This document shows positions 12,732-24,000 of a stretch of DNA of 64,000 nt, in pieces (positions within the stretch are counted from its first letter, which is position 1; every line of letters starts with the position of its first letter). Below the pieces are notes generated by a model. That model did not search any database. It saw only the letters and a program-made list of their open reading frames with translations, and was not told the DNA's origin. A program made the position numbers and the translations under genes. Source of the stretch: Sympetrum striolatum (taxonomy: Eukaryota; Arthropoda; Insecta; Odonata; Libellulidae); NCBI GenBank assembly GCA_947579665.1, contig OX388351.1, positions 56,490,939 to 56,554,938 on the forward strand, in the 5' to 3' direction.

Positions 12732-12845
12732 ACACCCCAAACGTGTAATTGCCCATTTCATGAAATGGGCAGGCGCGTTGCCCATTTCATGAATTGAGTA
12801 AAAATTGCCCATTTCATGAAATGGGCAACTACACGTTTGGGGTGT
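12732..12845. mobile_element. 114-bp foldback element made of palindromic modules
   Basis: Terminal inverted repeats of ~40 bp start ACACCCCAAACGTGTA and end with the complement. Each arm ends in a perfect 22-bp palindrome built on GCCCATTTCATGAAATGGGC (12750-12771 and 12806-12827). A third, partial copy (12779-12795) sits between them. The element lies 21 bp inside the intron, just after the 5' splice site at 12711. No ORF. Confidence 0.7.
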
Positions 12846-13288
12846 TTGGGGTATAAGGTTAATATATTATAATTTAATATATTAGGGATCAAAGAAATTC
12901 AATAACATTGTAGAACTTGGAAAATATCGAAACAATTGACTCATTGTTAAATGTTTGAGCATTATTACTTTTACCCTATACATAGTATAGAGATAGTATT
13001 GTAATGGCAAAAAATATTGACCTCCAGATTTCAAATGGAAATAGTAGCTTTGGGGCCCATAGAGCTCGTTTTCGCTATTTTCCCGAACATGTCTGTCTAT
13101 GTGTGTGTGTGTATGTGCCTGTCTGTGGTAAAAAAGATTGTGGGCGCTCCATCTTAAAAATTAATTATCCAATCATTTCCAAAATTCATATTTAGTATTT
13201 TTCTAACAATCCCAAGAGTCGATTGGTTTTTTATGAATATCGCTTAACCGCATATTGCGGTTTATCCGGAACAAAATTTGTTTCTTAA

Positions 13289-13578
13289 ATATCTCTGTCA
13301 GAATGCAATTCAGGTATATACAATTATTTACAAAAGTTATAGACGATGTGCTTTATTACAATGTTGGTTTGATTCATTTTTTCGTAGCTCTGATTGTTTA
13401 GGAGTTATGCTTGAATAATGGTTAACCGGAAGTTGTTGTTTTTCCAGAAATGGAAGTTTTTCATACATATCTCTGTCAGAATGCAATGTAGGTATATACA
13501 ATTACATACAAAAGTTATAGAGAATGTACTTTACTACAACATTTGTATAAAACATTTTTCTGTAACACTCATTGTTTT
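13289..13578. repeat. Two diverged copies of a ~178-bp unit in the intron
   Basis: ATCTCTGTCAGAATGCAAT at 13291 recurs at 13469, and the similarity continues through GGTATATACAATTA, ACAAAAGTTATAGA and TACTACAA. Flanking CCGGAA-type words hint at a third partial unit on each side. The origin is unknown: a decayed tandem repeat or an internally repetitive mobile element. Confidence 0.6.
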
Positions 13579-14327
13579 GGAGATATTTATTTATTACCGG
13601 CATAAGCTTTTGTTTTCAATAAATATGGAGAAAGTCATGTGTTGGCCACATCAGATTTTTTTAGCGATGGTATTACGAATAACGATAGAGATTTAGGAGC
13701 ATCAAAGACCTTGCCATTGCTTCCCTAGTGCAACAAGTTGTTGTATGATAAAGTCGTGACGCAAGAGAATGTGCAAATAATATCAATCTGCGGAACTATG
13801 TGGAATAAAGCAAACGTAGATGAAGTAGATCTAGCCTGGTTTCCTTCCAATTACTTATAATACAAAATATGATCTGATTCTCTTCATTCTTAATTGATAA
13901 CTTTTCAAAGATATTAAAGAAACAATTGATGTATGAGAATTAAATAACTTGATCATTTTCACCTTTTTCATTGTTATTTTATTTTAATCGTTGCTATGGA
14001 GTTTTACGTAGTGATGGCTTCAACCATTGAATTCAAAATTAATTTATACTTCATACATTTTTCTTTTTGATGCAAATTAATGAAACATTAACAATAGATC
14101 GAGTGGAAAATAAGCTCATTTTCTCTACTTTTAATTCCTAACATTTCAAAGTTGTAACAGTATCAACTAAGGTGTATAATTCATGCATGTTAGCTCATAC
14201 TCAACATGATCATTTAGGGTTCCTTTTTTATGGACTCAATATAAAATTGGTTCTCTAATAATATAATGACCATTGAAAATTGCCAGAATTCCTTAAATAT
14301 TGATTGATTTAAATTGTTCCTACTCAG

Positions 14328-14497
14328 GAGCTGCGAAGAGGCCCGAATTTTTGTTCCATAAAACGGACGACGATCCTTCTTCATGGAACGGCCCAGAGTC
14401 TAGGTGGATAGCTGCAGCACCACCTGTCGTTCTGCGCATGCGCCCCTCGCCCGTATCTCCTCCGCAGGATCACGAGGAGGACCACCTTTCTTCCATA
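14328..14497 (+). CDS. Penultimate coding exon: cytoplasmic tail segment of the same receptor
   Basis: The acceptor is CTACTCAG at 14327 and the donor is GTGAGT at 14498. The preceding exon ends with one base of a codon; adding the first two bases here gives a glycine, and the 56 codons that follow are open and end exactly on a codon boundary (phase 0). The peptide begins AAKRPEFLFHKTDDD and ends DHEEDHLSSI. It is polar, with a Trp-containing stretch (SSWNGPESRW), a proline-rich stretch (RPSPVSPP) that could bind SH3-type partners, and an acidic end; no folded domain is recognisable. The 170-nt length, both consensus splice sites and the matching phases on both sides make this a confident exon. 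Confidence 0.85.
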
Positions 14498-16152
14498 GTG
14501 AGTAACAAATATACTCCCTCTTATGTTTTCAAAATAATGCACTAAGTATTGAGACATTTTTAACCGATACAAAAACCCTTAGGTCTAGCATAATAACCAT
14601 GACTTACAGTAGAATTATATAGTCGTCCTCAGCTAAATTTTTACAGAAACATTTACTTTTACGGAGCACTTTGTTATAATAAGCATAACATTTGTACACG
14701 CATATTAAGTGCTTCATTAAAATATTTTTTTAATTGTAGAAATCTGTCAAGTATCATTGAAGCAGTTCAATTATAAATTTTATTCAGTGAAAAATTTCCC
14801 TCATTCACTTGTCAGTACCGCAGCTTTCAATATCATTTCTTTGATGCAAGCCGGTACAGAGTAACTCTCAGTTACAACATCAGTGTGATTTAACTCAGTT
14901 TTACTGTAAATCGAATTCATGTTTTCGCGTTCTGATATCGTTAGTTAATTATACCCGAACAGAATTCATAACAGAAGGCGATTTGGATCGTTGAGAGGTA
15001 TCAAGGTGAAGAACAAAAATTAATGTTAACAATAAAGTAAATGATTTCAATAGCCGCTCCCAAATATTTCCAACTGTCATCTTATTTTTATCCATCATAG
15101 ATGTCTAAAAGAAATTATGCGACCCATAAAAACATATGATGTGCCCGACCCCCAGAATAAGGGTTTCCTCGGGTAGTTTCGGTAACTTGCGGATTTGAAG
15201 GCCGCTGACACGCAGCATTACGGGTTCAGCTGCTCAAGAGATAATCGTTAGCTGAGGATACACGTTGAAATATCATCCAATATTCTAAACAACGAGGATC
15301 AACACAAGTATAAAGTCAAAGTAAGAGGAAAAACCTCTAATGAAGTCACCGAAACTGTACGGAACGGTATAGTCTCTATATTTTGATGCTACGTAATACT
15401 CTAGTATCTGTCCATAGAGTCTTGAACCAGAAGGATTGTTTGCACCTCATCTCCTCCATGATAAGCAACAAAAAACTTTGGAGTGGTAATAAAGTGACAA
15501 AGCAAAATGTGAAATGAGGTCGTATACCCTTTGTTTTGACGATTCCTAACTTAGCCAGAATATTATAAGCAGAGTATATCCTCGTAAGTGAAGCTCAATG
15601 ACTCTACGAATAACACTTTTCTTGACATTACATACGGAGATCCCTTAATCGCTGCCATTATTTCTCAGTATACGCATCTCCGTACTTACCCAAATATCAC
15701 AGCCATGTCAAGACTGAGACTAAAATAAGTGAAAGAGTTTTTCTTTGTAAAAATTGAATTCATTCCTGCGTTACCAATTTCTTAGCGTGAGATTAACTGG
15801 TATGTTACTGATATGATATGCATTCACGCTTCTTTTTTTTATAAAGAAGGAACCCTTTACATAAAAATTCCTTCAGGAACCCCCACTCATGATTAAATCA
15901 ATTCCTCCCCGTTACGATTTTCGTTTGCATGAGATAAATATGCCTGATACAGCTACTGTCTACGTCCTTGCTTCTTCTGTTATAAAAAAGGAAAACCATT
16001 AGCTAAACAACTCCTTCAGAGGCCTTTTCTATTCCGTTGACGAATGCTTTAATTAGTACTCAATCCGAGAGGGAAGTGTCCGTTGTCTGGGAAACGTGAT
16101 TCCGTTAATTCGATTCGATGATCTGTGACAAACGTCGCACGTCTCTTCGCAG
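14498..16152 (+). other. Intron between the second and third visible exons (phase 0)
   Basis: This is a 1655-bp GT-AG intron with no coding content or clear mobile element. A weak local duplication is visible (about 15829-15876 against 15968-16016; each has a TATAAA-type A-rich run followed by CTCCTTCAG or TTCCTTCAG), too diverged to interpret. Confidence 0.75.
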
Positions 16153-16281
16153 GAGCAGCGCGTCGATGCTGAGAACCCGCAGATGCTCCGTCCGGAGAGG
16201 AGGACCCCCGAGTACGAATTAAGCGGAAACATTATAGAGGAAAAACTGCGTTCGCAAGAAATTCCGGAGAGCTGCGTGTGA
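16153..16281 (+). CDS. Terminal coding exon with stop codon and C-terminal PDZ-ligand-like ESCV
   Basis: The acceptor CTCTTCGCAG ends at 16152. The exon is entered in phase 0, as the upstream donor requires, and runs 42 codons (starting EQRVDAENPQ, ending IPESCV) to TGA at 16279-16281. The peptide is charged and carries RRTPEYELSGNIIEEKL. The last residues, S-C-V, fit a class I PDZ-domain ligand (S or T at position -2, hydrophobic at 0), suggesting anchoring to a membrane scaffold; this is inference. A longer antisense ORF covers the same DNA but has no splice logic. A perfect GTAAGT donor-like site occurs 49 nt after the stop, at 16331, so a spliced 3' UTR or alternative end is possible. Confidence 0.85.
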   Translation, partial: EQRVDAENPQMLRPERRTPEYELSGNIIEEKLRSQEIPESCV

Positions 16282-16855
16282 ACCGAAGCAGGTGCGACGT
16301 TCAACGCCCGTGTCTCTTTTCGGTTCCGACGGTAAGTTTAAGATCCCGAGTGGAAAGGATCCGATATCGCCGGAATTCTGTGTTCTCTTCCTCAATGATT
16401 TGTGTACCGACTCTCTAGTTCAGTTTAGGCGTCTACACTATCTACGACTGATTCTATACGACCTTCAAGCCAGACGGAAAAGTCGAGTGCATTTATCCTT
16501 CGCTACTGAATTCTTTCCCAGAATGAACTTGCCGGATGAATATAAAAAAAGATGAAGAATTCAGGAACACACATTGTTTAATTGTTGTGCGTGCGACAAT
16601 ACTCAAGCAGAATCATCGTTGTTGTGTTTAGGTGGTGTTCAAATGGCCTCATTGTGTTATTGTTGTCGTGAGGTTGGATGAATTGTGGATACTTCCGGCT
16701 TGCGTCGCTCGTCTTTCGCCGAGAAGACACGCACTGTTCGATGTCCTTCGAGTGTCATTAAGTGTTGCTTTCAGTGGCTTCTATTCTGTGGCTGATGATG
16801 AATGTTAGCCCACGGTGAAAGTGAGGAATAAAAATTAATTTTTACGAATGCCTTC
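16282..16855 (+). other. Probable 3' untranslated region of the receptor gene
   Basis: The sequence from the TGA to just past the AATAAA at 16827-16832 is moderately GC-rich compared with the AT-rich DNA beyond it, as expected for transcribed exon sequence. A T/G-rich stretch (about 16865-16885) follows at the usual distance for a downstream cleavage element. The ORF at 16292-16555 begins just after the stop and has no recognised similarity. RNA evidence would set the true end. Confidence 0.5.
16827..16832 (+). terminator. Candidate polyadenylation signal AATAAA
   Basis: This canonical AATAAA lies about 545 nt after the stop codon and is followed within ~40 nt by a T/G-rich stretch. It is the first perfect AATAAA I see downstream of the stop. 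Confidence 0.5.
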
Positions 16856-16988
16856 ATTCATTTATCTGCCTCCTTTTGTGATTGATTGCGAAACTCAACA
16901 AGGGAAACTTGGGGTTGGGAACCATGATTCTTCACCAGGGTTATAAAAATTGAATATCATCCAAGCTAACGTTACTTCCTCACATTTA

Positions 16989-17322
16989 TCTCGCATGGAT
17001 ACATAGGAAATCACCATGGACTCCTAGGTACTAAATTTGGATGCTGTTTGCATAGAATAGAAACAATATTCAAATGCAGGAATCTTATTTATAATAATGA
17101 AATACGAATCATTTTATACAAACATACCTAAAGAGGAGAATATTTTTGGTATATCTCTCACATGGATACATAGGAAATCACCATGGACTCCTAGGTACTA
17201 AATTTGGATGCTGTTTGCATAGAATAGAAACAATATTCAAATGCATGAATCTTATTTATAATAATGAAATACGAATCATTTTATACAAGCATACCTAAAG
17301 AGGGGAATATTTTTGGTAATTA
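16989..17322. repeat. Recent 167-bp tandem duplication, two near-identical copies
   Basis: CATGGATACATAGGAAATCA begins at 16994 and again at 17161. The copies stay nearly identical for ~160 bp, to the last shared word TATTTTTGGTA, with only a few substitutions (for example CAGG/CATG, AGGAG/AGGGG). Low divergence means a recent event. It lies just past the predicted transcript end. Confidence 0.9.
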
Positions 17323-18996
17323 TAAACACTATGGCCAATGGCTTTCAAAGCTCCCAATAAACTGTGTGCGATCAGAAAAATTGCTGGGAATTTTTTGAAA
17401 AGAGTATTGGATCTCTGCCCAGGTTCCAAAGTATCTGAAACACGGTCATTCAACTTGCTGAATCCTCATTATAAATCTTATCCATCTTATGACTCTTCAA
17501 ATCTTTCCCATTATTATTTGTATGCATTGTGTCTACGCCAACAAGCAGTTTAAGCAGATATACGTTCATGTTTGCTTAATTTCAAGATGAATCAATCAAT
17601 ACCAATGCTGTCGTATCGATGTCTTAGCGCTGGTTTCCCGCGAGGGGAAATATAAATTACGAACCCTTTGTTCAGACTGACTTACTGACTGACTGCTTTT
17701 TGTATTGTTGTTTACTGTTACCCTTAGGTGGCTAGCCACAGGGCATAATAAAACACATTTATTTATTTATTTACATGATGGAGCCTGTAGCGTTGGCCAG
17801 GGAGCGGATGCGGTGGCCGGACGAGGGGTGGACGCTGATGTTGGAGTTATATGTAGCGTTTTCGTTTTTAAATGCAAAAGAAGAATATCACTCGTATTAA
17901 AAAACGAATACGCTCCATTTAACTCTAACAATGCGATGAATGAAAATACCGTTCAATATGGTGTCAGATAAAATAATTAAATCAAAAATTAAAGTAAACT
18001 TTGGTCAAAATGATGGGATGAAATACTAGTATCTCCTAATAGGTCTATAAATGCCCCACATTTGTTCACCAAATTTTGACAATTATTATTGGCTGTTTTA
18101 GAATCTCTTCAATTTGTAAAACAGATGGTATTTTAGGTCCGACCTACGATATTATCTCGTACAATCATCCAATGAGTTGTGATATAGTCACCTCATATCT
18201 GGAAGTTATATAACATCAGTATCAAAGGAACTGAAGTTTCGTCAACAAAGGTAAAATATCAATGAAAGTTAACTCCCTCACCCTCTATTACTTTCAGAGG
18301 GAGACCAGTATATCTGGGTCCTACATACCATGATAATTCTAAGGTTTATTTTAGATTTATTCTCAAAAACGGTGCTAACGACGACGAATTATTAACGACA
18401 GAGGTATGCGTATATTCGCATACATTCCGGTGCGATTGACTCTTGTAAATGCATTAATTATTTTACAATCAAATAAATTTGCGAGCCTCAAATAGAAAAT
18501 CGTGTATTCAAAGGTTAAATATTGCAGATATTCAACCATATTCGTAAACCAATGCTCCGATGAAGGAGATTCCAAAACGTAAAATTTGGCTGAAAAAATT
18601 CAGCTTTTGTTACATTTGGTAACTAGAAATACGAATAATAATAATATAACAATTCAAAATAGATTTTAAATTTTTAATTTGCCGATTATTCTGCCTAAAA
18701 ACATTATACTGCAATTTTGCTGACTATGCAAATAACTATTATAATTGAATTAATTGAAAGTATAAATCCATATGGATATAAATAGTGCACATTTTTTGTG
18801 GATAAATTCCATAAGTACGCATGTTCTAACATATTTAAATTGGGAGAGGTGCCCAACAGTAGTTTAACTTGACATAGATTAAAAAAACCTTTCACCGCAG
18901 GCTCCACTGATAGAGATGAAGCAACATCTCGCTTAATGATCGTGGATTAATGGATGGATCGCGGAAAACCCACTAGAATATTTAAGGTTTGAAGGT
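17323..18996. other. Non-coding; one possible LINE tail
   Basis: A stretch at about 17712-17785 (CCCTTAGGTGGCTAGCCACA, then CATAATAAAACA and (TTTA)n) has the look of a retrotransposon 3' end with a short hairpin (GTGGCTAGCCAC). Otherwise nothing recognised; the ORFs at 17338 and 17705 have no support. Confidence 0.35.
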
Positions 18997-19000
18997 TTAA

Positions 19001-19759
19001 CCCTCATATGGATTTACAAATTTAGTTACGTCGTTGGATTTTCGGCGCCGCAGAGGCGCTGCAGTATTTTTTGTCATTATCTTCCAAACTTGGCTCTTCT
19101 TAGCAAGTTTTTTTATTGATAATGCTACTAACTTCTATATTCTTTATTTTTAACTGTGTTTTGTTTGATTGAACCCATTATTACAGAAGTTATGCATAAA
19201 AACCTTTAACACTGCATTATTTTCCGTTTGCTGTCAAATAATGACAGAGGCCATAGAAATAACATTCTTAGGCTAGCCACGAATTTCTAAAATCTATTAT
19301 TGTATTTAGATGAAGTTTTGTAAAAGAACATTGTAAAAAAGAAAAATTTATGATACTTGGATAATAGATGAAAGAAATTTGGCATAGCAAACTTGGCCCT
19401 ATGTTAAACAATAATAAATGATTTAGAAAAGTTCATCGTTTAAATTTTATGATTATAAATATAATATACCATTTCATGCATAAAATAAGAACCATTAAAT
19501 GAGTATTGAAAGGCCAAAATAGCGACGAGAAAACTCGCGTAGCCGCAGCGGCGCCGTAAATCCAACGACGTAACTTTTTCCATTAGTGGCCCATAAAATG
19601 AAAACTATACGCACTATGCAGGCAAAATTAAACGTGTCGACTAAGAATGCAGAAAAAATAGACTACTGAAAGTTTCAGCAAGATCCATGGGATTGGGCAG
19701 TATTAAAAGCATTTTAAAAACCACGAGCGCCGCAAAGGCGCAGTGAATCCATATGAGGG
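19001..19759. mobile_element. piggyBac-type non-autonomous element (759 bp) flanked by TTAA
   Basis: TTAA occurs immediately outside both ends (18997-19000 and 19760-19763). The ends are inverted repeats, CCCTCATATGGATT plus AC after one mismatch, 17 bp with a single difference. TTAA target duplication and a CCC-type terminus are the hallmarks of the piggyBac superfamily. Inside, a second inverted pair based on GTTACGTCGTTGGATT (19025 onward and 19558-19574) and three copies of a GCGCCGC-NN-rich palindromic word lie near the ends; they may be transposase-binding sites or an inner element. No transposase ORF remains. Confidence 0.8.
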
Positions 19760-20379
19760 TTAAATTGCTTATAATTTAGCTGATTTAGGGTGGGTATTAT
19801 TACAAAAGCAGTTGAATATCTAATTAAATCGTTAGGTTCGTTATCTGTGTAAATCGTCTCAAGTACATAGATGAAATAAGTCATAGAATTCTATATCTGA
19901 CTATCTAATCCAATTAATTTTAACAATTAATCTTCGTTTACAATTGAATCAGTAAATGTTTCGTCTTCTGTATAAAAGTTTTCGTATTTATTGATGTAAT
20001 GATTTATAATTCTGCAGTGATTATAAGTCGAGACTCATTATGTTTGAGATAATTTCAGCTTAATATAATAAGAATGGATTACAGGATAGTAAATTGGGGA
20101 TGTAAATTGTCTGTAATTTTTGCTTTAATGAATATTTTACAAATTTTAACTCTCCCAATTTATGAATCACCCTGCAGTAGCGCCACATTAGTTTAAATAC
20201 ATTCATGTAGCTTCTACTCGGAACTTGTATCAATAACTCTATTCAATAGTTGGCCCTATATTATTATGAATAACACATTTGCTAGTGTTTGTGCAACACA
20301 ATTGTTTTTGGTTGGGATATCAAATAATAGATTAATTTTAATTCAGAGTGAAATTCAGAAACTACAGAAATCGGTTGTA

Positions 20380-21000
20380 TTTAGACTCCGCAATGCGCCC
20401 GGATCAAGAGTAAACGCCTTAAAAGGGAAATAGACTTCGGTTCAGCGGATTCAGCTTTCGGCGCCGGCTTTTAAAGAACGTAATCCTTTCTTTACGCTCG
20501 GGATGACTCCACTGCCAACCCTTTCTCTTCACCCCCTAAAAACAAGCCGTTCCGCGGGGATCTCGCGGTCGAATCTCGAGCACATTACTTGCACTACATA
20601 AATGCAGGGGGCAATAATAATTAAGATAAGGGTGTGGACGTTCGAGCGAAGTAATTTCGCGGGGAATAAGTGTATCGTTGTAAAAGCCGCTCTACAAGGG
20701 AGATAATCCGACGATGGTGGGGCGCTCCGCCGAATGCTGGCGAATCCGGGTGATTAAAGGAAAAAGGCGGAGTCCCCTCGGCTCAGCAAACTCTCGGGAA
20801 ACGCTCAACTTTCACCGGTGACATCCTTATGACGGAGAGCCCCGGGCCATCGCTTTCACCTCCACGCGGACATACTCCCTTTCGCCTCTCTCAGATCTCG
20901 AAACAGCGGTGGCTGTCATCGGAAAAGGCCGAAAATGGGGACGTTTAAAATCTCCACCGAGGCATTTCGGCGGTAATTCATAATCAGGTGGACGGTTGAA
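20380..21000. other. GC- and CpG-rich island; no gene recognised
   Basis: About 600 bp of clearly higher GC within AT-rich DNA, with many CpGs, yet without a long ORF or a splice-bounded exon I can defend. It could be an enhancer or promoter CpG cluster of a neighbouring gene. No TATA or initiator element is distinctive enough to call. Confidence 0.35.
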
Positions 21001-24000
21001 TGGATGGAGTTGACTTTGCTTGAGAATCTTTCCTCTAACAGTAGAGAGTTGTTTTTATTAGGAGAAACCTTAAAAACCTCGATTAAAAACCAATGAATTA
21101 ATACTCTTAAGAAGACTAAACATCCTACAAATTAAATTTCAATAATGCTAGGAATGATATCCGTTGGTAGTCTAAGGTTATGTATATATTTTTTTGATAA
21201 TTCCATGCAATATGTATTTTGCTAACGAAAATTAAATAAATGGTGCATAATAAAATACGACTGAGTCTAAGGACTTAGATTAGGGAAAACATTTAATAGA
21301 TTTTATAGAAAATGAATATGTGTATAATAGAGGGAAAAAATCATATTTTAATATTTAACTTAATACATTCGTTAAAGTCTACAGAAAATTAGTGTTACTG
21401 AGCATAGATTTATGTCAATGATATGATAATAAATCTCCAAGCAAGGAATTATTTAGTTCCCCAGGCAATATACTCGGAAGGGACATGTTAAAGAGATCCA
21501 TATTTGATATCACGATTAATTATGAACGATTATAATGAGCCACAACATGTTTACGGTTATTGCGAATAAAGTTGGCTCCGCTAGATGCAAGTAGGATCGA
21601 GTCTGCAATTTCACAGATAAAAGACGAGCAATTATTTTGAAAACAACTTACCCCTCTGGTCCTCAAGTTTTAGATTAGCTTAGTCTTATTATTCCTATGT
21701 AAAACTTACTCAATTTAAATCAAATATATCAGCAATAAAGTGGTACCCACTAAGTGTAGTATATTCTCGATTTTAAGTCCGATGACATTCTACCAATCCC
21801 ACTTTGTGCTAAGCCATATATCTTATTCCTCTTTCCCCTCATTTTTGACCGCAATCCGTGAGACGTATCCTCTCTTTGTTTATAGCCCATTAATATATGT
21901 CGTTCTTGATTTATTTTGTCAATTTAACACAACTAGCCTTGTCTTTAGATTCAAAATTCTCGCACAAAACTTTTTCAGCCAAAAGGATGCTGGGTTCATT
22001 TGTGTTGTTGGAATGGCTCTGGTTAGGGAGGTTCTTCTATTAGAACAATGATGTTGGAGAAGAATGGAGAGGTGAATTCCATTGAGTTATGGGATGTTAT
22101 ACATTGAGAGAGTGTGACATCTTCTCAGACTATGCTCCGGAAGCAGGTTGGTACGAGGGAGGGAATCAAAGGAGGAGATGAATATCTCTTACTCTTTGAA
22201 TACAAAGGAAATGCACGTTACGAGCTCAAGAGAGAATGTTTATAACTCTTTCGAGATTAAATCTGAGTCTTCGGAACTCCTAGGGCATTTGAGATTACGT
22301 CGCCGAATTCCACATCTTAAAGTTGCAAACCTCTTCATAATGAATTGCTTAACATTTTGCAAAATTTAGTACTTTCAAGAAAACATTAATTTCAAGCTTT
22401 GTTTTGGCTGTTTTGAGAGAATTAGTAGATCTCGCTTGTTTATTCACATCTCTTATTCTTTCTTTGCAATTTAAAATTAATTCAAGAAACTGTACACTTA
22501 TTCATTCTTCCCACATTAAATTTTATTTCTCTTTAGAAGAACATCTTTCCGAGAAACTACATTTTCTGATGTTTCCCATTAGATAAATCCGTTTACTCTT
22601 TACCGTATTAAATATTAATAATTCGAAATGCACTACTTCTAATTAATTATGTATTATATAATAAAATATACATTCTATAGTATGAATGCCACCATGACTT
22701 TAAATAGAACTAAAATCAGGATAGGAACTGGATTTTATAGGATTTTATCATTCATCATGGTTTAAATAAAAGTTATGAATATATAAAATCAACTTAAAGA
22801 ATGCTGTCGAATCCTATCCACAGCTTCTAAGTCTAACGCAACGTTATTGCAGCTTAGTACGTCATTTGCTCAAAATGCAATTTAAAGAAACGTTTAAATA
22901 ATAAATGTTTTCAAGAATAAATTTCCCTCAAATTTTTCCTCTTAAATGTGCATTCATTTCAGTTTTTTATTCTATCATATTTATTTTTTTAATTGAAAAT
23001 TGCTAAACCCACTACAATGCTTTCCTTGCTGTAATTGCAAGCTTACAACCAGCTACATCCCTTTTTCAGAGGGATTCTCAACGGAAGGTTGAAAAGAAGA
23101 ATAAAAGCAGCCAAAAGAGAGGCCAAGGTCGTACGATCCTTTAAGCTATACGAGAATTGATGGTTAGAGTGCCTAGTATTGGCAGATAAATGACTCGATG
23201 AGGTCATACCAAATTATCGTGCCCCGAAAAGGTCTGCGAGAAAATTCATAGCTCGTAATGGAACTAGTCAAATAGATTTTACCCTATATAATAACCTCAC
23301 TCTTGCATTGTTCTCAATCCGATGGCTTCTGCCATATCCAACGGCCGTCAAAATTGTTGATGAGCACCTCAAAGACGTAAGTCAAAGATGTCAATTAGGT
23401 ATTTACACGAGATTTTTAGGTTCAATTCAATGAAATATGTTTTTTTTTCGATTCATTTTATTCAATGCGATAGCGTGCAAGGATGACAAATGGAAGGCTC
23501 TTTGGGACGTGCTCATCTGACTTTTTAGGACGTTCGGCAACAGGCTCTCCGCAATTGGAGAATGCTGATGATACTACTTCTTCGTCGCAGCACTCAGTCA
23601 ACTTGTTGTTCCAGAGTATCTTCTTCCGGTATGTTGCTTTTATTATGAATCCCATGCATACCACTTGAGCCTATTATCTTCTCAAGCACGGAAAAGTTAT
23701 TTTCTCCTCAAGAATTTAATTTTGAAATATTTCCCTTAGATTTTTTGTAATTTATGTTCAATGAATTACATATCAGATTTATTTTACTTGTCAAATTGCG
23801 CTCTGTATGGAGACTTCGTTCTTCAATTCCATCCTCTTATGCTTTAAATTTATGTATAGATATGGAAGACATTTTTGACATTGATATTTACCAAAGCGTG
23901 ATATAACTTGAATCGGAAAGTAGGTCAGTGTGTCTACAATTACTATACTTATTCACATAGTAGTTAACTACGATTTGACCTCTGAACTAAGTTTCACGGT

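Larger units (their letters stand above)
12711..14327 (+). other. Intron between the first and second visible exons (phase 1)
   Basis: This is a 1617-bp GT-AG intron. It carries a 114-bp foldback element only 21 bp after the donor, a short TG-rich stretch near 13100, and two diverged copies of a ~178-bp unit (about 13289-13573). No further exon is recognisable: ORFs at 13004, 13418 and 14300 lack splice-site or compositional support, except where the last runs into the real exon. Confidence 0.8.

Noticed and set aside
16053..16304. 83-codon minus-strand ORF
   Set aside because: Antisense to the terminal exon; no splice sites or domain support it.
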